A stretch of DNA of 64,000 nucleotides from Tautonia marina (GCF_009177065.1 NZ_WEZF01000006.1:124001-188000); one strand, 5' to 3'. Positions 1 to 9,270 are shown, numbered from the stretch's first letter. Numbers and translations: made by a program. Notes: generated by a model from the letters alone, not told the origin.

Positions 1-107
1 CCTGTACGGGTGACTTCACCGATGCCAGTCGTCCGACCACCCCGCCCGAGCGGCCCTCGATTACCCCAGCAAGTGCTGCGGCGGGCCGAATCACCTGCAG
101 CGCGAGC

Positions 108-473
108 TTAATCGCTTTCACCCAACCAGGCCCAGGCAGCTTCGACTTCGGACGCATCGAAGTATTTCACGTTCGCCCGGGTAAATGGCTTGCAGAAGCG
201 AGTCATCCATTCTTGCCATTTCTTGTCGCCGACGAGGGCGATGCGCTCGAAGTCCGAGTAATGCTTGACGCCTAGCGAGAGATCGTCCCAGGCGGCGTGC
301 AAGTCCCACCCATGGAAGTCCTCGAACTGCGCCAGCAGCGAGACCTTACCCCCGGCCGCCGCGAGAGCCGTTTCTATGGTGGGGACAAAGCTCCGATAGT
401 CTTCGTCATGGAGTTTCCCGCTGAGTCGGAATGCGAGAAGCTTTGGAGAATCGGTTTGGATTTGCTCGATCAT
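108..473 (-). CDS. SpoIIAA-like (STAS/SEC14-type) protein
   Basis: Predicted 121-aa soluble protein. The pattern resembles the SpoIIAA-like/DUF3478 family: a beta-rich N-terminus (MIEQIQTDSPKLLAFRLSGK), a hydrophobic strand near FERIALVGD, and a C-terminal helix ending in AWAWLGE. Family members are small STAS-like lipid- or partner-binding proteins whose role is not established. The ATG at 473 was chosen over an upstream in-frame start because a GGAGG ribosome-binding site lies 7 nt upstream (481-485), and the conserved fold starts there. It is a single gene on the minus strand. No operon partner is visible inside the window. Confidence 0.85.
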   Translation of the reverse strand: MIEQIQTDSPKLLAFRLSGKLHDEDYRSFVPTIETALAAAGGKVSLLAQFEDFHGWDLHAAWDDLSLGVKHYSDFERIALVGDKKWQEWMTRFCKPFTRANVKYFDASEVEAAWAWLGESD

Positions 474-737
474 CGCACCGCCTCCGATAGAGTCAGACGT
501 CCCTTGCGCCCACGCTCCGCGGAATGGCCCGCCAAGGGAAGCCTTGATGCTCTCGGAAACCATTGTAGCGGGCCGAGACCTCTGTCAGGCCAGGTGAGGT
601 AAACGTTGCGACATAACCGCTGGGTGGCCCGGGCAACGTGTTGCTTAGGTTTCCCACATCTTCAGCCTAATCTTCGTAGACGCAATCTCATGATGATTCA
701 AGAGTTTGCGAGGAAAGTTCGTTGGCCCTCCTCCCGA

Positions 738-1241
738 TCACCAGGCCAGGAGGTTCAACGTCACGCACACGAGCAACGGCAGGCCGATCGCCACCGCACA
801 CAAGACTGCCCCGGTGACCGAGAGCATGACGCCCCGTCGCCGAGGCTTTCGCTGCTCCAGGACGACCCCCGCCGCCCCGAGGCCGATCCCGACCAGGACC
901 ATCACCGCGCAGGTTTTCGAGGGGACCTCGATCGTCCTCCCCTCGACCTTCACCGGCGTAGCAACCATCCGGTTCGTCCACGGGCTCCGCGAATACTCAA
1001 CATCGTCGACCACCATGATCGAATACGGCTCGGTCCAACCTGGTACCGGCCTGTCGAGTAACCCCGACACCGCCACGAACAGGACGAACGAACCGATCGC
1101 AATCGACAGAACGCCGAACATCAGCGACCCCATCCCCTCCTGAACCCGGCCCTCCTTCTTCCTTTTCCGCTCGTCACGCTCCCGGATCGCCCGGATCAGG
1201 TCAACGGACGGCGCCGATCCCCCTCGACGGTCCTCGCTCAT
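738..1241 (-). CDS. Hypothetical membrane protein
   Basis: Predicted 167-aa protein that I do not recognise. It has a charged N-terminus rich in Arg/Lys/Glu, a hydrophobic segment at about residues 40-60, an exposed loop with a VDDVEYSRSPW-type stretch, and two more hydrophobic segments near the C-terminus. The loop would lie outside the membrane. The ATG at 1241 has an AAGGAG site 7 nt upstream. Its start lies within the end of the gene at 1201-1755, so the two are probably co-transcribed and translationally coupled. Function unknown. Confidence 0.65.
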   Translation of the reverse strand: MSEDRRGGSAPSVDLIRAIRERDERKRKKEGRVQEGMGSLMFGVLSIAIGSFVLFVAVSGLLDRPVPGWTEPYSIMVVDDVEYSRSPWTNRMVATPVKVEGRTIEVPSKTCAVMVLVGIGLGAAGVVLEQRKPRRRGVMLSVTGAVLCAVAIGLPLLVCVTLNLLAW

Positions 1242-1755
1242 GCGTTGCTCCTTGATCATTCCGCCCGTCCGACGACCGAGAGAGTTCGTTGAGTTTCGGA
1301 CCCCGTTTGACCTGCTCGACGGCGATGTACGCGATCCGGTCTGCGGCGATTATCCGAGGGTCGAGCGAGAAGACGGACGAGCGCACGTTGGTGTTCCTGT
1401 TGCTCAACCCGCCGGCTTCGTCCCTCTCGGGGAGATACCGCTTCCCTGCGGCGTCGAAGACCACGACGCGGAATTCCGGGGCGTTGGGATCCGGCAGCCC
1501 TTGCCCAGCAACAATGCAGTGGATACGCAGCACCTCACCGTTGGTGTCGACGACGGAGAATCCACTGATGACCTGATCCTCTCGGGCCACACCCCAGTCA
1601 TGGCCGACCCGGAACTTCTGAGGGAAAATCAACTCCCAGCCAGGTTCCTTGGCGAACTTCGGGCGCTCATGAGCGGGTATTTCCCTCAGCACCTCCTCGA
1701 CCTGAACTTGTTGCACGAGTGTGGACGCCAGGAACGCGAGCGCGATCGTTGTCAT
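1201..1755 (-). CDS. Hypothetical secreted protein
   Basis: Predicted 184-aa protein of unknown function. The ATG at 1755 follows an AGGAGGA site with about 6 nt spacing. It begins MTTIALAFLASTLVQQVQ, a short hydrophobic stretch that could be a signal peptide. The middle contains a beta-rich region (FSVVDTNGEVLRIHCIVAG, FRVVVFDAAGKRYLP). The C-terminal tail is basic and low in complexity and overlaps the downstream gene by 41 nt. It is the first gene of a two-gene minus-strand unit. I cannot assign a family. Confidence 0.65.
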   Translation of the reverse strand: MTTIALAFLASTLVQQVQVEEVLREIPAHERPKFAKEPGWELIFPQKFRVGHDWGVAREDQVISGFSVVDTNGEVLRIHCIVAGQGLPDPNAPEFRVVVFDAAGKRYLPERDEAGGLSNRNTNVRSSVFSLDPRIIAADRIAYIAVEQVKRGPKLNELSRSSDGRNDQGATHERGPSRGIGAVR

Positions 1756-2047
1756 CGATTCCTCCTGCATGTTCGAGGGAAGGGAAGCCCATCGCCGGCG
1801 TTGCGAATCACTGAATGGATGTCGCCAAAGCACGTCGATTGACCGGCCCTCCCTGTCCTTCAATCCTCAACCGTACGTCGCCAGAAAACCAGACGGCGTT
1901 GGACCCGAGACGCTTGTTGCCATCAAGGACAAACACTATCTGGCATGATCGGATGATTGGTGATCTTTACCCAGGCGCTACCCGACCGTCAAGCGATTTT
2001 CGAAGGGCCGTTGACGATCGGCCGGGGGCAAGTGCGACAATCAGAGG

Positions 2048-3478
2048 ATGCCCCACCGCGACGGCCCCCGCATCCTGTTCGTCACCGGCCGCCTGGCGGA
2101 GTTCGCGCTCCGGCAGGTGCTCGATGACCTTGCGCCAAAAGCAAAGATCAGGGCCGAGGTCGCCGTCTTGCCGATCACCGTCGCGGCCCTGATGCCGCCG
2201 AAGTGGATCGCCAGGCACCTGCAAGTTCCCGAGGGAGTCGATCGCGTCATCCTTCCCGGCATGTGCAAGGGGGACCTGGCCCCGGTGGTCGAGAAGGTGG
2301 CACCCGTGCCCGTCGAGCGCGGCCCGGACGACCTGCGCGACCTGCCGCGCGCCTTTGGTCTCGACAGCCCGAAGGCCGACGGCTACGGTGCCTTCGACAT
2401 CGAGATCCTCGCCGAGATCAACCACGCGCCGACCCTCCCGATCGACGCGTTACTTGCCCAGGCCGACCGCTTCCGCGCCGAGGGGGCCGACCGGATCGAC
2501 CTCGGTTGCGACCCCGGAGGCCCCTGGCTCGGCGTCGGCGAGGCGGTGGCCGCGCTCCGGGAGCAGGGGCACCGCGTCTCAGTCGATAGCTTCGACCCCG
2601 TCGAGGTCGAGCGCGCCGTCGCCGCCGGGGCTGACCTGGTGCTGAGCGTCAACGGCTCGAACCGCGATCGGGCCCGCGACTGGGGGGTCGAGGTCGTCGT
2701 TATCCCCGATCAGGTCGGCACGCTCGACGGCCTGGACGAATCGGTTGAGTTCTTGACGAAGCACGAGATCCCGCATCGCCTCGATCCGATCATCGAGCCG
2801 ATCGGCTTCGGCTTCGCTGCCTCGCTCGGCCGATACCTGGAAACGCGACGCCGCTACCCCGACGCCGCCATGATGATGGGCATCGGCAACCTCACCGAAC
2901 TGACGGACGTCGATTCGAGCGGTATGAACGTCGCCCTCATCGGCTTCTGCCAGGAGCTTCGGATCGGCTCCGTCCTGACCACCGCCGTCATCAACTGGGC
3001 GCGATCGTCCGTCCGGGAGATCGACCTGGCCCGCCGACTCGCCTATCATGCGGTGACGAACAAGACGTTGCCGAAACACCTGGAGCCCGGCCTGGTGATG
3101 CTCCGCGACCCGAAGGTCCCCGCCTTCGGCCCCGAGAATCTCCGGGAACTCCGGCGCCGCATCAAGGACCCGAACTGGCGCATCTTCGCCGAGGACGGCA
3201 TGATCTACGCCCTCAATCATCAGCACTTCCTCTCCGATTCCGACCCCTTCGCCCTCTTCGACCGCATGGGGGTGGATGAGCCCTCGCACGCCTTCTACCT
3301 CGGCTATGAGCTGGCCAAGGCGAAGACCGCCCTGACCCTCGGCAAGCACTACCGCCAGGACCAGGCTCTCGACTGGGGATTCCTCACCGAGCCCGAGGTC
3401 AGCGCCGTCGAGCGCCGCAAGTGGGAACGCGACCAGCACCTCCGCCACGAGGGCGGGGCAGGGGGGCTCGGCTCGTGA
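2048..3478 (+). CDS. DUF6513 / dihydropteroate synthase-like protein
   Basis: Predicted 476-aa protein. The N-terminal ~120 residues (ILFVTGRLAEFALRQVL and following) match the DUF6513-type domain. From about residue 130 a pterin-binding TIM-barrel of the dihydropteroate-synthase superfamily follows, with ADRIDLGCDPGG, RVSVDSFDP and NGSNRDRARDWG. Such proteins occur in archaeal-type C1 clusters of methylotrophs and planctomycetes, where a role in tetrahydromethanopterin synthesis is inferred rather than shown. It opens the plus-strand C1 block, and its stop overlaps the GTG start of the next gene, so coupling is likely. The upstream 290 bases contain no gene. Confidence 0.9.
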   Translation: MPHRDGPRILFVTGRLAEFALRQVLDDLAPKAKIRAEVAVLPITVAALMPPKWIARHLQVPEGVDRVILPGMCKGDLAPVVEKVAPVPVERGPDDLRDLPRAFGLDSPKADGYGAFDIEILAEINHAPTLPIDALLAQADRFRAEGADRIDLGCDPGGPWLGVGEAVAALREQGHRVSVDSFDPVEVERAVAAGADLVLSVNGSNRDRARDWGVEVVVIPDQVGTLDGLDESVEFLTKHEIPHRLDPIIEPIGFGFAASLGRYLETRRRYPDAAMMMGIGNLTELTDVDSSGMNVALIGFCQELRIGSVLTTAVINWARSSVREIDLARRLAYHAVTNKTLPKHLEPGLVMLRDPKVPAFGPENLRELRRRIKDPNWRIFAEDGMIYALNHQHFLSDSDPFALFDRMGVDEPSHAFYLGYELAKAKTALTLGKHYRQDQALDWGFLTEPEVSAVERRKWERDQHLRHEGGAGGLGS

Positions 3479-5094
3479 TCCTCGAAGGCATCGTCACCAC
3501 CCTCGGCCCCGACGGCTCCCTCAACATCGCCCCGATGGGGCCGGTCGTCGAGTCCCCCGCGCTCGACCGCTTCACCCTCCGCCCCTACACCTCCTCGACC
3601 ACCTACCGCAACCTCAAGGCCCTCGGCGAAGGGGTCCTCCACGTCACCGACGACGTCCTCATGATCGCCCGAGGCGCGATCGGCCGCCTCGACGACGCCC
3701 CCACCCGCCCGGCCGACGTGGTCAAGGGTCGGATTCTCACGAACAGTTGCCGATACGTCGAGTTCCGCGTCTCCGCACTCGACGACCGCGAGGAACGCAC
3801 CACCATCCATTGCGAAGCCGTCGCCTCCGGCACCCTCCGCGACTTCTTCGGCCTCAACCGCGCCAAGCATGCCGTCGTCGAGGCCGCCATCCTCGCCACC
3901 CGGACCGACTTCCTCCCCTTGCCTGAGATCCTGGAGCAGTACGACCGCCTTTCCGTCCTCATCGACAAGACCGCCGGGCCCGACGAGCAGGAAGCCTTCG
4001 CCCTCTTGCGAGCTCATGTCCACGAGATTGCCCGGCGTCGAGGCGTACCGATCCCCGGCTCCTCCGAAGTGGTCGTCCCCCGAGCCGTCCGCATTCGCAC
4101 CCCCGGCCGCCTGCATTTCGGCCCGCTGACCTGGGGTCCGGACGCGGGTCGGCGATTCGGCGGCATTGGCCTGATGATCGAGCAACCCGGTGTTGAGCTT
4201 CGTGCCCAGCGGAGCGACGAATGGGCGATCACCGGCATGATGGGCCAGCGCCCCCGCGTCTCCGACTTCTCCTCGCGCGTCCTCTTCCAGATCGCCCGCA
4301 AGTTCGACCGCGCCCGGGGCATGGCCACGCATCTCCACCTCGACCGGGCCATCCCCGAGCACATCGGCCTCGGCTCCGGCACCCAGCTTGGCCTGGCCGT
4401 CGCCCGGGCCATCACCCTGCTCAACGGCAAAGGGGTGCTGCCCGCCTCCCAGTTGGCCCGGCTCTCCGGCAGGGGGGCCCGATCGGGCATCGGCATCCTC
4501 GGGTTCGATCGCGGCGGCCTCCTCGTCGACGGCGGCCACCGCGCCCCCGGTGCGGTCCCGCCGCTGGTCACCCACGCCCAGCTCCCCGGCGACTGGGCCG
4601 TCCTCGTCCTCATCCCCAACGCCCCCGCCGGCCTGCACGGCGAGCCCGAACGCCTCGCCTTCCAGAACCTCCCCCCGATGCCCGATTCCCTCACCGATCG
4701 CCTCTGCCGCCTCGTCCTGCTCGGCCTGCTCCCGAGCCTCGCCGAGCGCGACCTCCCCACCTTCGGCGCGGCCCTGGTCGAGCTGCAATCCCTCGTCGGC
4801 GACTGGTTCTCCCCCGCCCAGGGAGGCCGCTTCGCCTCTCCCGAGGTCGAGCAGGCCGCCCGCCATCTCCTCGACCTCGGCCTCCACGGCGTCGGCCAGA
4901 GCTCCTGGGGCCCCACCCTCTACGCCTTCGACAACGGCCCCCCCGACCGCCGCGACGCCCTGCTGAGCGAACTGCGCCACCACTTTTCCCTCCGCCCCTC
5001 CCGATGCTTCTGGACCCGCGCTTCCGCCTCCGGCTCCTCCTGGGAAACCATCGAGCCGATGCCCCCCGACCTCCTCGCCGCCGATCATCCCTGA
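3475..5094 (+). CDS. DUF447 domain fused to beta-ribofuranosylaminobenzene 5'-phosphate synthase
   Basis: Predicted 539-aa fusion. Residues 1 to ~200 are a DUF447-type flavin-reductase-like domain (ILEGIVTTLGPDGSLNIAPM, then FRVSALDDREERTTIHC). From about residue 205 a GHMP-kinase-like domain begins (RIRTPGRLHFGPL), with the glycine-rich loop HIGLGSGTQLGLAVARA near residue 300, as in beta-RFAP synthase (MptG). MptG condenses p-hydroxybenzoate or p-aminobenzoate with PRPP and loses CO2, an early methanopterin step. The GTG at 3475 overlaps the upstream TGA (GTGA) and follows a G-rich Shine-Dalgarno-like run. No stop or frameshift separates the two parts. These domains are often encoded as separate neighbours, so the fusion is notable. 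Confidence 0.9.
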   Translation: MILEGIVTTLGPDGSLNIAPMGPVVESPALDRFTLRPYTSSTTYRNLKALGEGVLHVTDDVLMIARGAIGRLDDAPTRPADVVKGRILTNSCRYVEFRVSALDDREERTTIHCEAVASGTLRDFFGLNRAKHAVVEAAILATRTDFLPLPEILEQYDRLSVLIDKTAGPDEQEAFALLRAHVHEIARRRGVPIPGSSEVVVPRAVRIRTPGRLHFGPLTWGPDAGRRFGGIGLMIEQPGVELRAQRSDEWAITGMMGQRPRVSDFSSRVLFQIARKFDRARGMATHLHLDRAIPEHIGLGSGTQLGLAVARAITLLNGKGVLPASQLARLSGRGARSGIGILGFDRGGLLVDGGHRAPGAVPPLVTHAQLPGDWAVLVLIPNAPAGLHGEPERLAFQNLPPMPDSLTDRLCRLVLLGLLPSLAERDLPTFGAALVELQSLVGDWFSPAQGGRFASPEVEQAARHLLDLGLHGVGQSSWGPTLYAFDNGPPDRRDALLSELRHHFSLRPSRCFWTRASASGSSWETIEPMPPDLLAADHP

Positions 5095-5160
5095 TCCGAA
5101 GGGCATTGCTCACGCCGATCCCTGCAGCTAGAGTGGTCGAAAGCTTCGGAGGGCCTCCTG

Positions 5161-5496
5161 ATGGCAGAGCCAAACCACCTCGATCAGATTCCCGATGCTG
5201 AATGGGAGACGTTCCGCCGCTGCTGCTTCGTGCCCCGAACCTTCCGATCCTATCCTTGCCTCCTCATGATTGAACCCATGAACGAGGACGGCGATCGCTT
5301 CTGGGCCCCCTTTCGCGGCCAGCCGTTCGACCCCCAGATCTTCGAACTCGTCGAGGAGGCTTGGGATCACGAACACTGCGACGTCTGCAATCGCCGAATC
5401 GAGGACGGTGACGACTACTGGACCAACGACGGGCCGGAGCACGTGGACCTGTGCCCCCTGTGTCACCCCCGAGTCGTTCAGAGGCTGGAGTCATGA
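5161..5496 (+). CDS. Small protein with two CxxC pairs
   Basis: Predicted 111-aa acidic protein. I do not recognise a named family. The C-terminal part has CDVCNRRIEDGDDYW followed by DLCPLCHPRVV, two CxxC pairs about 26 residues apart that could bind one zinc ion. It starts at ATG 5161 with CTTCGGAGGGCCTCCTG upstream, so GGAGG lies about 9 nt away. It sits between the beta-RFAP-synthase fusion and fhcC in the same orientation. Its role in C1 metabolism is unproven and it may be an unrelated insertion. Confidence 0.75.
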   Translation: MAEPNHLDQIPDAEWETFRRCCFVPRTFRSYPCLLMIEPMNEDGDRFWAPFRGQPFDPQIFELVEEAWDHEHCDVCNRRIEDGDDYWTNDGPEHVDLCPLCHPRVVQRLES

Positions 5497-5621
5497 TCAG
5501 CCTCCGCAGACCCCCCTTGGCATGATGCTCACCCAACGATGAGGCCGCAGAGGACTGGCCCCCAGCCCGCGGTCCTCTCTTTCGTCTCCCGCCGCTCACG
5601 ACCCTGGAGCGTCTCGAACCC

Positions 5622-6446
5622 ATGCCGCTGACCCTCCGCTGGCTTGACGCCACCACCCTCCCCGTCGCCTCGGACGCCCTCCGTGCCGATGGCCTCGCCG
5701 GCATTTCTCCTGTTGAGGCCGCCTCACTTCCCGCACGCATCGGCAACCAACCCTCCACGCTCGGCGACCTGTTCCGCATTGAGGGAGACGCCAGTGACGG
5801 TCCCCACCGTCTCGAAGGGGATCTCCGCCACGTCCGCGGCATCGGCTCGGGGATGTCCTCGGGCTCGTTGATCATTGAAGGGGATGTCGGCCCCTCCCTC
5901 GGCGCGGCGATGACCGGCGGCTCGATCACCCTCATCGGCTCCGCTTCCACCTGGGCCGGGGCCGAGATGCGAGGCGGATACTTGCACATTCGTGGATCAA
6001 CCGGCGACTCTCTCGGAGCAGCTGAACCCGGCAGCCGTCGCGGCATGCGAGACGGCATGATCCTCGTTGAAGGCTCCGTCGGTTCCGAGGTCGGCCTGGC
6101 GATGCGCCGCGGCCTGATCGCCGTCACCGGCCAGAGCGGCCCCGGCCTCGGCCGTGGCATGATCGCCGGAACGATCCTCTCCCTCGGCCCCGTCGGCCGC
6201 CTCGCCGGTTCGGGGATGAAGCGGGGGACGCTCGCCCTGATCGATCCCGGCCCCGACTTCGAACCGCTCGCCACCTTTGCCGCCTCGGGCCAATACCGCT
6301 TCCCCTTCCTGGCCGTGTACCTGCGGACCTTGCGCGATCAGGGATTCCCGATCCCTCCCGGCCTGGAATCTCGCGCATTCGATCGCTACAACGGGGATCT
6401 GCTCGAAGGCGGCCAGGGGGAAATCCTCACCCTCGCCGCCGGCTGA
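5622..6446 (+). CDS. fhcC: Formyltransferase/hydrolase complex subunit C
   Basis: Predicted 274-aa protein homologous to subunit C of formylmethanofuran dehydrogenase and of the bacterial Fhc formyltransferase/hydrolase complex. The middle (about residues 60-230) is a right-handed beta-helix of G-x-x-G repeats (GDLRHVRGIGSGMSSGSLII, EGDVGPSLGAAMTGGSI, EGSVGSEVGLAMRRGLI), as in the C-terminal domain of glutamate synthase. The C-terminal tail, FPFLAVYLRTLRDQGFPIPP, is typical of FhcC. The Fhc complex releases formate from formyl-H4MPT through formylmethanofuran. The partners FhcA, FhcB and FhcD are not in this window. It is directly followed by mch. Confidence 0.93.
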   Translation: MPLTLRWLDATTLPVASDALRADGLAGISPVEAASLPARIGNQPSTLGDLFRIEGDASDGPHRLEGDLRHVRGIGSGMSSGSLIIEGDVGPSLGAAMTGGSITLIGSASTWAGAEMRGGYLHIRGSTGDSLGAAEPGSRRGMRDGMILVEGSVGSEVGLAMRRGLIAVTGQSGPGLGRGMIAGTILSLGPVGRLAGSGMKRGTLALIDPGPDFEPLATFAASGQYRFPFLAVYLRTLRDQGFPIPPGLESRAFDRYNGDLLEGGQGEILTLAAG

Positions 6447-6487
6447 TCCGCCCGATGAACCGAACTCGCCCAGCCCCCGGACGCCCG

Positions 6488-7441
6488 ATGAACCTCAACG
6501 CCCGAGCTGCCCGACGGACCGACTTCCTCATCGCGCACGCCCTGGAACGTCGGGTCCGCGTGGTCGACGTGCCGGGAGGCGGCCGGGTCGTCGATTGCGG
6601 CGTCGAGACTCCGGGCGGCCTCCTGGCCGGGCTCGACCTCGCCCGCATCTGCATGGCCGACCTCGCCGAGATCACCCTCGCCCCCGGCGAAGTCGGTGGC
6701 GTCGCCTGCCCGATCGTCCAGGTCGCCACCGATCACCCCGTCGCCTCCTGCCTCGCCAGCCAGTACGCCGGCTGGCAACTCGCCCTCGGCAAGTTCTTCG
6801 CCATGGGCTCCGGGCCGATGCGGGCCGCCTGGGCACATGAAGACGTCTTCAACGCCATCGGATTCCGTGAGGAGGCCGATGCCGTCGTCGGCGTCCTCGA
6901 AGGCCGGGCGCTGCCGACCGCCGACGTCATCGCCCACGTTGCCCAGTCGTGCCGCGTGGATCCCTCGGCCGTGACCTTGCTGATCGCCCCGACCGCCGGC
7001 CTCGCCGGCGGCGTCCAGGTCGTCGCGCGATCGGTCGAGACATGCTTGCATAAGCTCCACGAACTGGGATTCGACCTCTCCCGGATCGTCTCCGGCTTCG
7101 GAAGCGCCCCGCTGCCTCCCGTCGCCTCCGACGACCTGAAGGCGATCGGGCGGACCAACGACGCCATCCTCTACGGCGCCCGCGTCGTGCTCGATGTCAC
7201 GGGCGACGACGACTCGCTCCGCGCCCTCGGCCCGAAGGTCCCGTCCTCCTCCTCCCGCGACCACGGCGAGCCTTTTGCCGACATCTTCGCCCGCTACAAC
7301 CACGACTTCTACGCCGTCGATCCCCACCTGTTCAGCCCCGCCGAGGTCGCCTTCCGCAACCTCCAGACGGGTCATTCCTTCGCCTTCGGCCGCCTCGAAC
7401 CCGCCGTGCTCGCCCGATCCTTCGGCACCGAGGGCGCATGA
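6488..7441 (+). CDS. mch: Methenyltetrahydromethanopterin cyclohydrolase
   Basis: Predicted 317-aa enzyme that interconverts methenyl-H4MPT and formyl-H4MPT in the cytoplasm. Family features along the chain include MNLNARAARRTD at the start, GVETPGGLLAGLDLARICMADLAEI, QYAGWQLALGKFFAMGSGPMRA, SVTLLIAPTAGLAGGVQVVARSVETCLHKLHELGF-type segments, and the terminal FRNLQTGHSFAFGRLEP. ATG 6488 was preferred to ATG 6455 because the family usually begins at MNLN; neither has a strong ribosome-binding site. It lies 41 nt after fhcC and 7 nt before the ATP-grasp gene. Confidence 0.94.
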   Translation: MNLNARAARRTDFLIAHALERRVRVVDVPGGGRVVDCGVETPGGLLAGLDLARICMADLAEITLAPGEVGGVACPIVQVATDHPVASCLASQYAGWQLALGKFFAMGSGPMRAAWAHEDVFNAIGFREEADAVVGVLEGRALPTADVIAHVAQSCRVDPSAVTLLIAPTAGLAGGVQVVARSVETCLHKLHELGFDLSRIVSGFGSAPLPPVASDDLKAIGRTNDAILYGARVVLDVTGDDDSLRALGPKVPSSSSRDHGEPFADIFARYNHDFYAVDPHLFSPAEVAFRNLQTGHSFAFGRLEPAVLARSFGTEGA

Positions 7442-7448
7442 CCGGCCC

Positions 7449-8339
7449 ATGCCCCCGCACCTCGTCGCCCTCGTCTCCGGGACCGGCTGGCATGTCCAGG
7501 ATCTCATCCGAGCATCCCAGGTCGTCGGCTGCCGCCTCGACCCGCTCCCGTTCCCCTCGCTCGCGGCCCGAATCGGCGGAGGGCCTGCCCGCATCGAGGC
7601 CCGCCAGGTCAACCTGCTCGGCGTCGATGGCGTGCTCGTCCGCATGATGCCCCCCGGCTCTTTGGAGCAGGTCGTCTACCGGATGGACGCCCTGCATCGC
7701 CTGGAAGCCCGCGGCATCCCGGTGTTGAACCCCCCCCGGGCCGTCGAGGCCGCCGTGGACAAGTATCTCTCGCTCGCCAGGCTCGACGCCGCCGGCCTCC
7801 CCGTCCCGCCCACCTGGGTCGGCGAGTCGGCCCGAGACGCGATGGACGCCTTCCACGCCCTCGGCGGCGATGTCGTCCTCAAGCCCCTGTTCGGCGCCGA
7901 GGGCCGCGGCCTTGTCCGGCTCTCCGACCCCGATCTCGCTCAGCGAGCCTTCCGCGCAATGGAACGGATCGATGCCGTTCTGTATGTGCAACAACATATT
8001 CCGAACGATGGACGCGACCTCCGCGCGTTCGTCCTGAATGGCCGGGTCCTTGGCGCAATCCGCCGCACCGCCCTCAAAGGCCAGTGGCGCACCAATGTCT
8101 CCCTCGGCGGCCGTGCCGAGGCCCTTCTCCTCGACCCCGAGGCCGAGCATCTCGCCCTCCGTGCTGCCCAATCCGTCGGCGCCCGCATGGCCGGGGTCGA
8201 CCTGCTTCCCGACTCCCGCACCGGCCGTCTTGTCGTCCTCGAAGTCAACGCGGTCCCCGGCTGGCGGGCCCTCTCCGCGGCAACCGGCATCGACGTGGCC
8301 GCCGCCCTCCTCGACGATCTCATTCGGTGGCATCGATGA
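7449..8339 (+). CDS. RimK-like ATP-grasp ligase
   Basis: Predicted 296-aa ATP-grasp protein of the RimK type. It shows an N-terminal pre-ATP-grasp domain, the ATP-binding stretch GGDVVLKPLFGAEGRGLVRL, YVQQHIPNDGRDLRAFVLNG, and the metal-binding end LVVLEVNAVPGWRAL. In H4MPT clusters such ligases resemble MptN, which adds L-glutamate to tetrahydrosarcinapterin-type cofactors. A comparable side-chain ligation is the likely role here, by inference from position. The ATG lies 7 nt after the mch stop, and the TGA overlaps the next gene start as ATGA. Confidence 0.88.
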   Translation: MPPHLVALVSGTGWHVQDLIRASQVVGCRLDPLPFPSLAARIGGGPARIEARQVNLLGVDGVLVRMMPPGSLEQVVYRMDALHRLEARGIPVLNPPRAVEAAVDKYLSLARLDAAGLPVPPTWVGESARDAMDAFHALGGDVVLKPLFGAEGRGLVRLSDPDLAQRAFRAMERIDAVLYVQQHIPNDGRDLRAFVLNGRVLGAIRRTALKGQWRTNVSLGGRAEALLLDPEAEHLALRAAQSVGARMAGVDLLPDSRTGRLVVLEVNAVPGWRALSAATGIDVAAALLDDLIRWHR

Positions 8340-9238
8340 TTAAGGATCTCTCCCGTTTTGAATTTGATCCCGCTTTTCTCGCCTGCCTGCTCGAAGCCAC
8401 GGCTCGCAAGCCTGGCAACGTCCATCCGGCTCGAGCGTTCGATGACTCCCACTACCTCGATTTCGTCCTCTCTGCCGCGACCCTCTCCGGGTGGCTCGAT
8501 CCGGATCGCATTCAGGAGTTCGGCGTCGGCGCTGTCGTCCGGGTCGCCGTGCAAGAGTCTCGTGCCCTCGTTGGCCATAACACCAACCTCGGCATGATTC
8601 TCCTTCTCACCCCGATGGCCGGCGTGCGTCACCAGGCCGAGGGGCTGCGCAAGGGGGTCGAGCGCATCCTCGACACCTTGACCATCGACGATGCCCGAGC
8701 CGTTTATGAGGCCATTCGCATCGCCCGTCCCGGAGGTCTCGGCTCGGTCCCCGATCACGACGTCGCCAACGAGCCCACCATCACCCTCCGCGAGGCGATG
8801 ACCCTTGCGGCCTCTCACGACGCCATCGCTCGGCAGTATGCGACCGGATATGCAGACATCTTCGATCTCGCACTTCCCACGCTGCGAGACGCCCTCCGAG
8901 CCGGTCGTCCCCTCGAAACCGCCATTGTCCTCACCCACCTCACCCTCATGGCCGAGCGCCCCGACACCCTCATCGCCCGCAAGTGCGGCCCCGACGTCGC
9001 GCTCGAATCGTCCCGCCAAGCGATTGCCGTCCTTGCCACCGACTGGCCCGATTCGGCGGATTCGATCACGCAGATCCGAGCGTTCGATGCCTGGCTCCGT
9101 GCCGAAGGTCACTCCCGCAACCCTGGCGCGACCGCCGACCTGATCGCGGCCACCTTGTACGCTGCCCTCTGCGACGGGACAATCAAATTTCCCCGCCACC
9201 TTTCCCGCCCCGGATGGGACGCGGGCGACGTGCTCTGA
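8336..9238 (+). CDS. CitG/MdcB-like triphosphoribosyl-dephospho-CoA synthase family protein
   Basis: Predicted 300-aa protein with family motifs KPGNVHPARAF near residue 25, VGHNTNLGMILLLTPMA near residue 80, and repeated acidic helices. CitG transfers ATP-derived ribose triphosphate to dephospho-CoA. Members inside archaeal-like C1 clusters of methylotrophs and planctomycetes are thought to serve H4MPT or methanofuran synthesis, but their reaction is not settled. It starts at ATG 8336, overlapping the previous stop by 4 nt. It is followed after 32 nt by the PTPS-like gene. Confidence 0.88.
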   Translation: MIKDLSRFEFDPAFLACLLEATARKPGNVHPARAFDDSHYLDFVLSAATLSGWLDPDRIQEFGVGAVVRVAVQESRALVGHNTNLGMILLLTPMAGVRHQAEGLRKGVERILDTLTIDDARAVYEAIRIARPGGLGSVPDHDVANEPTITLREAMTLAASHDAIARQYATGYADIFDLALPTLRDALRAGRPLETAIVLTHLTLMAERPDTLIARKCGPDVALESSRQAIAVLATDWPDSADSITQIRAFDAWLRAEGHSRNPGATADLIAATLYAALCDGTIKFPRHLSRPGWDAGDVL

Positions 9239-9270
9239 ATCCTCAGACTCCCACGGTCGAAATCATCCCC

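Noticed and set aside
1240-1842. 200-codon plus-strand ORF
   Set aside because: Shadow of the minus-strand gene at 1201-1755, which has a strong ribosome-binding site.
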